The notes under the pieces are model-generated. The model was not told the DNA's origin. It saw only the letters and a list, made by a program, of their open reading frames with translations, and made no database searches. The position numbers and the translations under genes were made by a program. Shown here piece after piece: positions 1-5,580 of a stretch of 5,580 nt of DNA. Source of the DNA: Planctomycetia bacterium (GTDB lineage Bacteria > Planctomycetota > UBA11346); contig SYDV01000488.1 in NCBI GenBank assembly GCA_005801395.1, positions 1-5,580 of the forward strand, read 5' to 3'. Every line of letters begins with the position of its first letter. The stretch's first letter is position 1.

Positions 1-1123
<1,123 letters not shown>

Positions 1124-2326
1124 ATGAACTTAAAGCTCTATCTCACGATCCCCGATCAGCCCGATAAAGTGATCGATTTAACCCATGCGCCCCTGCCATG
1201 CGTCATTGGACGAGATAGTGAAGTATCGCAAGTGGTACTGCAAGATTCACAGTCCAGTCGCGCTCATTGTTCGATCGATATCGAAAATGAAGAGGTGATG
1301 GTTGAAGACATGGGCAGTCGTAATGGAACCTGGCTTAATGGTCAGCAACTGACTCGCGCCCGTGCCTACCATGGCGACATTTTAAAGTTGGGGCGCTCGC
1401 ATATTACTTTTGAAATCGGTGATAATAAGCCGATTGATCCCATGGTCGGACAACGCCTGGGGGGATTTGATCTACAAGAAGTAGTCGGACGTGGGCGCTA
1501 TGGAACGGTATTTAAAGGACACCAGGTTAATCTTGGTCGGCATGTCGCAATTAAAGTCTTAGCCGAAGAATACCGCGATGATCCTGAACGTGTTCAAGCT
1601 TTTCTTACCGAAGCTCGTCGGGCTGGTCGTTTAAATCATCCGCATCTTGTGCAGGTTCATGACGTTTGCCAAGTCGGTGAAAAATACATGCTCATCATGG
1701 AGCTCATGAAATGCTCTGCTGCTGATATCCTGCGCGATCACGGTCCGATGGATGATCAAACGGTGATTCGAGTCATTCAGCACATGGCCCGTGCTCTGTC
1801 GTATGCTGAAAGCCAGCGCTTAGTGCATCGTGACGTGAAACCGGATAATATTTTGGTTAATGAAGAGGGCATGTTTAAATTAGCTGATCTCGGCATCGCT
1901 GCTCCGATTGCCGAAAATGGCGTCGCTACACAAGAGCGAATCTTTGGCAGCCCTCACTATGTCGCCCCTGAGCAAGCTCGCGGTGGTGCAATTGATGGTC
2001 GTGCTGATTTATATGCATTAGGTGCCACCGCTTGGCAATTATTGACCGGCAAAACCGTTTTCCAAGGTTCAAACCGCCAAGTAGTTTTAGCGCATATTAA
2101 TAATGACCCAGAGGATCTTGAGAAATTAGCGCCCAACGCCAATGAAGACCTGGTCGAATTAATTGAAGACCTCTTAGAAAAAGAACCAGATGATCGCGGT
2201 AAAAATGCCGCCGCCATCGCCGCGCGTGCGGATGAAATTGCCAAACAGCCAGTGCGAGCCAAAGGCTCGCCACCTAAACCCCGCGCCGTTAAACGCGTTC
2301 GCCGTCGCCGTCGCTATCGCTCGTAA
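1124..2326 (+). CDS. FHA-domain Ser/Thr protein kinase (Hanks type, soluble)
   Basis: This is a 400-residue signalling kinase. Residues 1-100 form an FHA phosphothreonine-binding domain with VIGRDSEV (27-34), SRAH (45-48) and GSRNGTWLNG (64-73). The kinase domain follows at about 114-370: glycine loop GRGRYGTV (122-129), ATP lysine K144 in VAIK, alpha-C glutamate E163, catalytic loop HRDVKPDN (235-242, base D237), metal motif DLG (255-257, in place of the commoner DFG) and the activation-loop end SPHYVAPEQA (276-285). All catalytic residues are present, so it should be active. No transmembrane segment or extracellular sensor domain is visible, and the protein ends in a basic tail with a run of arginines (391-400). 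The frame stays open upstream to 938, inside thrC, with other ATGs at 938 and 1025. The ATG at 1124 is preferred because FHA-like sequence begins directly there, although no clear Shine-Dalgarno precedes it. Substrates are unknown. It converges on the gene ending at 2521. Confidence 0.92.
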   Translation: MNLKLYLTIPDQPDKVIDLTHAPLPCVIGRDSEVSQVVLQDSQSSRAHCSIDIENEEVMVEDMGSRNGTWLNGQQLTRARAYHGDILKLGRSHITFEIGDNKPIDPMVGQRLGGFDLQEVVGRGRYGTVFKGHQVNLGRHVAIKVLAEEYRDDPERVQAFLTEARRAGRLNHPHLVQVHDVCQVGEKYMLIMELMKCSAADILRDHGPMDDQTVIRVIQHMARALSYAESQRLVHRDVKPDNILVNEEGMFKLADLGIAAPIAENGVATQERIFGSPHYVAPEQARGGAIDGRADLYALGATAWQLLTGKTVFQGSNRQVVLAHINNDPEDLEKLAPNANEDLVELIEDLLEKEPDDRGKNAAAIAARADEIAKQPVRAKGSPPKPRAVKRVRRRRRYRS

Positions 2327-2343
2327 ATGCTTACTCGGCGCGT

Positions 2344-2539
2344 GTTAGGCTGAATAAATCGAACTCAGCCCAAAAATCCCTCACGTCGGTTGGCTTGGTC
2401 TCGAACTCATCACCGTTGTTGTCAAAACTCGAACTAGCTCTGCTAGGCCTTCGTTTTCGCCGCCTAGGTGGAGGAGTTCGATCCACTGCGCCCACCTTGG
2501 AGGGATTTTTGGGATGAGTTCTACTTATTCCAGGTTAAC
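2344..2539. repeat. Large nested inverted repeat (about 196 bp) between convergent genes
   Basis: The strongest part is a pair of 22-nt arms, 2361-2382 and 2500-2521, complementary at 21 of 22 positions (mismatch 2368/2514). Pairing continues outward with gaps to GTTA 2344-2347 against TAAC 2536-2539. Inward, 2388-2393 pairs with 2492-2496 around one bulged T, and 2396-2414 with 2467-2485 (16 pairs, including TCGAACTC/GAGTTCGA). Closest to the centre, AAAAC 2424-2428 pairs with GTTTT 2453-2457, GAA 2431-2433 with TTC 2450-2452, and CTAGC 2434-2438 with GCTAG 2442-2446 around a TCT loop. By hand about 65-70 pairs form, as a cruciform or as RNA from either strand. The right arm overlaps the last codons of the minus-strand gene; the left arm starts 18 bases after the kinase stop. 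It may be a MITE-like or extragenic-palindrome element or a shared 3' end structure. No transposase and no clear target-site duplication are visible. Confidence 0.8.
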
Positions 2540-3528
2540 GAGATGCCGGTTGCGGTAGGTTTCCAACTCAGATCGCTGACGCGCTGCAACCAATCAAGTG
2601 CACTCGACAATTTTAAATCTTTTCCATCAAGTGTAATCGGGAGATTTTTCAGCGTTTCAGCTTTGGCGTCGAGTTCAATTTTCAATCCACTCAGCTGTGA
2701 AAGTAAATTGACGGCTTCCTCAACGGAAGTCTCATCAAAACGAAAACTAACTGGGCGTTCTAATTGCTGTTTTCTTTCAGCTATCCATGGATCAGCAGGA
2801 GGGGGGTCGACTGGCTTGATCGGCGCAGCGGCAATTAAATTTTCAGCATCTTCTAATTCACCCAGGTAACGCACGCGCATTTGTTGAGCAATTAAACCAA
2901 CTGGCTTAATCGTGACACGCTTGAAGGCGTAGTCAGCGGGTAGCTCAGCCTGGCAAACTTGAATACCACCAACTAAGGCGGCAACCAATCGTCCGCGCAC
3001 TTCTAATTGCACGGGAAATGGCAAGCTCGAAATATCTTGTTCGACATCTACCTTTATTAATGACGTAGCTTTTCCTTTACCAAGTGATTGCAATTCAACG
3101 GTTTTTCCTCGCACCATTAAACAGGCACCTGAACCGATTCGATCCTGAATAGAAAAAGAGCTGTCACCTGAACTACTAAAGACACCTTCAATGCGGCAAT
3201 TACGGATATTTTCCATAAAATCCCAGGTGGCCGTACCCGTAAAGCGTGATCCTTGTCCATTTTCACCAGGGCTAGGCTCAGAGCCCGATGAAGGCTTAAA
3301 CATTCGCGTGTCTAAACAATCAATGCCAGCAAGTCCGTGATCTAATAAATAACGATCCACACTGGTGAACCAGGTACGTTGACGAGGTATTTCTTTTCGC
3401 TGACTGGAATAATAAGCGACAGACTCTTTTGCTCCGGGCCAATAATAGGCGAGCACTTGATATGAATTGGATGCTTCACCTAGTTGGGCAAAGCCGACGA
3501 GTTGATCGCGCAATTGGTCGAGGGCAAT
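2521..3528 (-). CDS. C-terminal part downstream of the TAG, with STN-like module
   Basis: This part has 335 sense codons with no ATG near its beginning. A TTG at 3513 is the first possible restart, but it has no Shine-Dalgarno and would give no signal peptide, so separate translation is doubtful. Residues about 275-400 (full-length numbering) alternate hydrophobic and polar residues as in a beta-sandwich. The last 77 residues (VSFRFDETSVEEAVNLLSQL, then SGLKIELD, LPITLDGKDLKLSSALDWLQ and GISLTW) match the pattern of the short STN/secretin N-terminal module: a beta strand, a helix, a residue pattern ending in a final strand. Such modules are common at the ends of secreted PVC-group proteins of unknown role. 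There is no secretin pore or TonB plug here. The final codons overlap the large inverted repeat. Confidence 0.55.
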   Translation of the reverse strand: MALDQLRDQLVGFAQLGEASNSYQVLAYYWPGAKESVAYYSSQRKEIPRQRTWFTSVDRYLLDHGLAGIDCLDTRMFKPSSGSEPSPGENGQGSRFTGTATWDFMENIRNCRIEGVFSSSGDSSFSIQDRIGSGACLMVRGKTVELQSLGKGKATSLIKVDVEQDISSLPFPVQLEVRGRLVAALVGGIQVCQAELPADYAFKRVTIKPVGLIAQQMRVRYLGELEDAENLIAAAPIKPVDPPPADPWIAERKQQLERPVSFRFDETSVEEAVNLLSQLSGLKIELDAKAETLKNLPITLDGKDLKLSSALDWLQRVSDLSWKPTATGISLTWNK

Positions 3529-4053
3529 CTATTGCCGCTTCCAATAACTTTGCACGGCAGGAGCTTTTGGTGACACCACTTCTGCTACTGCTGAAAATGG
3601 TGGATAGCGCAAATTGGCAACTTGATCAACTAAAGTACGATTTTGACAAACTGGGATAATTGCGCCGGAAATACGTTGACCTTTTTCATCGAATGGAGCA
3701 GTGATGCCGAGGCCGGTGAAAAAATCACGCGCCTGTTTATGCCGCGGACTAACGCTGAGTAAATGATAGGCGAGATATGGTTTGTCTGCGGGGCTAGCTT
3801 TATCTAATAAAACTCCCAGGTCTTTGATCGCCATTTTAATTTTATTGATGCGCCAACGCTCTAGCGTGTCTGCGACCGGCTTGAAATCACGATCTTGTTT
3901 TTCTTCAAAAGCCACCGCTGCTTGATTAATGCGCTCTGATACACTGATTTCTGCCGCCAGTAAGGCTCCGCTTATGGTTATCAGGAGGGCCGCCATATTC
4001 GCCTGGAGAACAACCACCTGAGTCGCCTGGCGAATAACCACATTCAAATTCAT
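3529..4053 (-). CDS. N-terminal fragment of the interrupted exported protein
   Basis: This 174-residue piece is what normal termination at the in-frame TAG would produce. The start at 4053 is supported by GAGG five bases upstream. Residues 1 to about 34 look like an export signal, with a hydrophobic stretch VVVLQANMAALLITISGALL followed by AAEIS; cleavage after an Ala near residue 34 is likely. An alternative ATG at codon 20 (3996-3994), with AGG five bases upstream, would give a shorter and more typical signal peptide. The rest is a charged, probably helical region (ERINQAAVAFEEKQ, DTLERWRINKIKMAIKDLG) of the kind seen in periplasmic repeat or scaffold proteins, but I cannot name a family. 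Alone it lacks both C-terminal regions and is unlikely to be a complete protein. Confidence 0.6.
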   Translation of the reverse strand: MNLNVVIRQATQVVVLQANMAALLITISGALLAAEISVSERINQAAVAFEEKQDRDFKPVADTLERWRINKIKMAIKDLGVLLDKASPADKPYLAYHLLSVSPRHKQARDFFTGLGITAPFDEKGQRISGAIIPVCQNRTLVDQVANLRYPPFSAVAEVVSPKAPAVQSYWKRQ

Positions 4054-4058
4054 AATAA

Positions 4059-4090
4059 CCTCGTTGCCTTGTTAATGCGGCTGGACGAGG
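4059..4090 (-). promoter_or_regulatory. Shine-Dalgarno of the exported protein, within a possible hairpin
   Basis: On the minus strand the leader contains CCTCGT (4090-4085) and ACGAGG (4064-4059), a perfect 6-bp stem. Inside it GCC can pair with GGC to close a 10-base loop. The GAGG that serves as the ribosome-binding site (4062-4059), five bases before the ATG at 4053, is the 3' side of this stem. The pairing could limit ribosome access, but the stem is short and may be coincidental. Confidence 0.4.
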
Positions 4091-4143
4091 AAACATGTAC
4101 CTAGAAATTACTTTGGCTCAATGCTTAGTCGGGTTCAACTAAT

Positions 4144-4177
4144 AGCGTGTATGCGGTGATATATTGAAGAACACGCT
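4144..4177 (-). terminator. Weak stem-loop just after eboD
   Basis: AGCGTGT 4144-4150 and ACACGCT 4171-4177 form a 7-bp stem with a 20-base loop, three bases after the eboD stop. On the eboD strand it is followed by ATTAGTTGAA, not a U-tract. It could be a poor or Rho-assisted terminator or an mRNA-stabilising end. The remainder of 4054-4180 shows no gene and no convincing promoter. Confidence 0.25.
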
Positions 4178-4180
4178 CTG

Positions 4181-5371
4181 TTATGCGTTTATTCCGGCCA
4201 CAGGAATGGGACGCCAACGCTTAAGTTTAACCAAAACTTGCTCAAAGAGCACTTCGTCGAAGTCGTGAATATCACTGCGCTTGCCTAGGCCTTCAGGCAT
4301 CGCCAAGGTCAATTCTCCACCCAAGTGTTCGCGAAATTGTGTCAGCCCAATGAGCACCGCACGATGGCCAGCGGCATCGCGCAGGTCGAGCACTTCATCC
4401 CACAAACGGAAACCACAGGTGTGCATAATGGAAAGAATCAAATATCCATCGGCTTCGGTGATGCGCCCAAGTCCAACCGCGTATAGAGAATCAATCGCGA
4501 CACCAATGGCGACCGCTTCACCGTGCAGTAAACGGTGATTGGACAACGTCTCCATGCGATGCGCTGACCAATGACCAAAATCGAGCGGTCGTGAACTACC
4601 TTGTTCAAATGGATCGCCGGCTTTGGTAATGTGATCTAAATGTAATAAAGCACAGCGTTCAATTAACCATTCCATCGTCGACAAATCGCGGGCGCGTAAT
4701 TGTTCGGCACGCTTACCTAATTCTGTTAGGAAATCGAGGTCTTTAATAATGGCAACTTTAACGGCCTCGGCGATGCCGGCGCGCCATGAACGATCGTCTA
4801 AAGATTCTAAAAAACGCGCATCATTAATAATGGACGACGGTGGGGTGAAAGTACCATAAAAGTTTTTTGAACCAAAACGATTCACACCATTTTTAACGCC
4901 TAAACCGGCATCACATTGGGCAAGTACGGTTGTTGGTAAACGAATTTGACGAATACCACGATGGACAATAGAAGCGGCAAAACCAACCGCGTCCAACACC
5001 GCGCCACCACCGATAATAATAATATAACTGTGTCGGCAAATACCGTTATCAAAACAAGCACGGCCAACTTTATCAAGAATTGCGATCTCACCTTTGAGCG
5101 TCTCGCCGCCAGTCACGATTTCTGGCGCGGCAGCCAATTGAACGCCATCGGCTTCATGCGCAGCAAACCACAAATGAATGGCATGGATTAATTTTGGACT
5201 TTGACGAACGGTGCCTTCATCGATGTACACCAGGGCTCTCGCAGGGCGACCACCTAAGGCTGGCTTCATCGCTTTGACTAAGGACTCATTGTCTGGCGCA
5301 AAGACGTCACGGGTGAAATGCACGTCAAAGGCATAAGGAACGGCAAAGGTTTGATGATGAACCGTGGTCAT
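4181..5371 (-). CDS. eboD: EboD-like 3-dehydroquinate synthase-family cyclase
   Basis: A complete 396-residue member of the sugar-phosphate cyclase superfamily (NAD- and metal-dependent; type enzyme 3-dehydroquinate synthase, AroB). The NAD site GGGAVLDAVG is at 121-130, LPTTVLAQCDAGLGVKNGVN at 145-164, NFYGTF at 170-175, AEAVK at 201-205 and LDFGHWSAH at 263-271, with HGEAVAIG at 283-290. By alignment of motifs to AroB the metal ligands are E202, H267 and H283, and the catalytic histidine is H271, so catalysis looks intact. The sequence around GSSRPLDFGHWSAH and FREHLGGELT, plus the extended N-terminus (VPYAFDVHFTRDVF), resembles the EboD branch rather than AroB. EboD belongs to the ebo cluster, which in cyanobacteria is linked to export of a scytonemin precursor; its true substrate is not known. 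The start at 5371 has AGGA seven bases upstream. A secondary-metabolite cyclase or divergent AroB remains possible. Confidence 0.85.
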   Translation of the reverse strand: MTTVHHQTFAVPYAFDVHFTRDVFAPDNESLVKAMKPALGGRPARALVYIDEGTVRQSPKLIHAIHLWFAAHEADGVQLAAAPEIVTGGETLKGEIAILDKVGRACFDNGICRHSYIIIIGGGAVLDAVGFAASIVHRGIRQIRLPTTVLAQCDAGLGVKNGVNRFGSKNFYGTFTPPSSIINDARFLESLDDRSWRAGIAEAVKVAIIKDLDFLTELGKRAEQLRARDLSTMEWLIERCALLHLDHITKAGDPFEQGSSRPLDFGHWSAHRMETLSNHRLLHGEAVAIGVAIDSLYAVGLGRITEADGYLILSIMHTCGFRLWDEVLDLRDAAGHRAVLIGLTQFREHLGGELTLAMPEGLGKRSDIHDFDEVLFEQVLVKLKRWRPIPVAGINA

Positions 5372-5378
5372 GAAGAGA

Positions 5379-5382
5379 TCCT
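5379..5382 (-). promoter_or_regulatory. Ribosome-binding site of eboD
   Basis: AGGA on the minus strand lies seven bases before the ATG at 5371-5369, supporting this start. It sits just after a TAA (5387-5385) that ends the open stretch described for 5385-5504, a spacing typical of operon junctions. Confidence 0.6.
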
Positions 5383-5488
5383 ACTTAGGCGCTGCTCAGC
5401 GCGCGGCGTTCCATTTCTACGTCACCGATTGGGGGCGCGTTGCCTAGATATCGCGCATGTACGGAGTTTTGTGTTAACTTGTTGAGCC

Positions 5489-5508
5489 TTGATGGCCGAA
5501 TCCATCAA
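5489..5508. repeat. 7-bp hairpin in the eboD upstream region
   Basis: TTGATGG 5489-5495 and CCATCAA 5502-5508 are perfectly complementary around a six-base loop. On the minus strand the structure is followed by GGCTCAACAAG, with no U-tract, so it is not a standard terminator on that strand. It could be a leader structure of eboD or the end of an upstream transcript. Confidence 0.4.
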
Positions 5509-5580
5509 AGTTTATCGCGGATAACTGCACACGGAGATCCGGAATAGACATCAAGCTCAGGCGGTTTCTTTTGCGTCTTC

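Larger units (their letters stand above)
2521..4053 (-). pseudogene. Probable exported protein gene interrupted by one in-frame TAG
   Basis: From the ATG at 4053 to the TAG at 2523-2521 there is a single frame of 510 codons before the final stop, interrupted only by a TAG at 3531-3529 (codon 175). No frameshift is needed: the two open parts are in the same phase. The flanking residues read YWKRQ-stop-IALDQL, a plausible unbroken helix, and 335 further sense codons follow. One C-to-T change from a Gln codon would explain it, as would a sequencing error or stop readthrough. Whole-protein layout: signal peptide, a region of unknown fold to about 175, a middle part with a Ser/Pro/Gly-rich linker (about 254-267), a beta-rich region (about 275-400), a proline-rich linker and a C-terminal STN-like module (about 434-510). 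I do not recognise a function. It runs in the same direction as eboD, 127 bp downstream of it, and converges on the kinase. Confidence 0.7.
5372..5580 (-). other. eboD upstream region, possibly the 3' end of a preceding gene
   Basis: Nothing here is a secure gene. Three short minus-strand openings reach the window edge: one ends at TGA 5559-5557 after EDAKETA, a plausible gene terminus; one ends at TGA 5507-5505 after a 24-codon stretch ending AVIRDKL; one ends at a TAA about 100 bases in. After the 5505 TGA the same frame stays open for 39 codons to TAA 5387-5385 and includes RYLGNAPPIGDVEMERRAL, which looks protein-like but has no start except one late ATG. Which of these is the true end of an upstream gene cannot be settled from 209 bases. 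No plus-strand gene is supported. Confidence 0.3.

Noticed and set aside
1957..2262. A minus-strand open frame inside the kinase gene
   Set aside because: It is antisense to conserved kinase motifs, with low-complexity Ser/Arg/Ala composition and no supporting start signal.
2467..2496. A tRNA T-arm-like segment (GTGGA, GGAGTTCGA, TCCAC) suggesting a tRNA gene
   Set aside because: The loop is nine bases rather than seven, no matching 5' acceptor arm, D-arm or anticodon arm can be drawn, and the segment is fully explained as an arm of the large palindrome.
2344..2539. An integron attC site, because GTTAGGC at 2344 resembles an R' core
   Set aside because: The boxes face the wrong way round for one attC (GTT...AAC rather than AAC...GTT), the partner box does not fit the consensus, and no integrase or cassette series is present.
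2344..2539. An ordinary bidirectional Rho-independent terminator
   Set aside because: Neither outer arm is followed by a U-tract and the stem is many times longer than usual; a terminator role cannot be excluded but is not what the sequence shows.
3511..3513. Independent translation of the second half from the TTG at 3513
   Set aside because: There is no Shine-Dalgarno, no signal peptide, and the first residues read as a continuation of the helix before the TAG.
4181..5371. Calling the cyclase aroB
   Set aside because: The superfamily motifs fit, but the long N-terminus and the GSSRPLDFGHWSAH region match my recollection of EboD better than AroB; a tree would settle it.

Overview
The window most likely comes from a free-living bacterium of the Planctomycetes-Verrucomicrobia-Lentisphaerae (PVC) group with moderate GC. 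This is an inference from gene content: a cytosolic FHA-Ser/Thr kinase fusion, a secreted protein ending in an isolated STN-like alpha/beta module, a threonine synthase of the plant-like long form, and an EboD-type sugar-phosphate cyclase. No rRNA or other strong taxonomic marker is present, so the class cannot be named.

Layout. Positions 1-953 (minus strand) hold most of a threonine synthase (thrC), cut off at its C-terminal end by the window edge. A 170-bp divergent intergenic region follows. Positions 1124-2326 (plus) hold the FHA-domain kinase. Between the kinase and the next, convergent gene lies a very large nested inverted repeat, about 2344-2539. Its outer 22-nt arms match at 21 of 22 positions, and its right arm runs into the last codons of the convergent gene. 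Positions 2521-4053 (minus) are one long reading frame for a probable exported protein, interrupted by a single in-frame TAG at 3529-3531. Its ribosome-binding site can be drawn inside a small hairpin. Positions 4181-5371 (minus) encode an EboD-like member of the 3-dehydroquinate synthase superfamily with its metal and catalytic residues kept. The last 209 bases are a leader or the tail of an upstream gene, and contain a 7-bp hairpin and a possible gene end.

How the genes relate. thrC (amino-acid biosynthesis) and the kinase are divergent and need not be linked functionally. The interrupted secreted protein and eboD share a strand but are separated by 127 bp, so they may or may not be co-transcribed. 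No other ebo-cluster gene is recognisable here; any partner would have to lie upstream of eboD, beyond base 5580. I do not see a defence system, CRISPR array, transposase or RNA gene. The least-explained structures are the large palindrome and the isolated amber codon.
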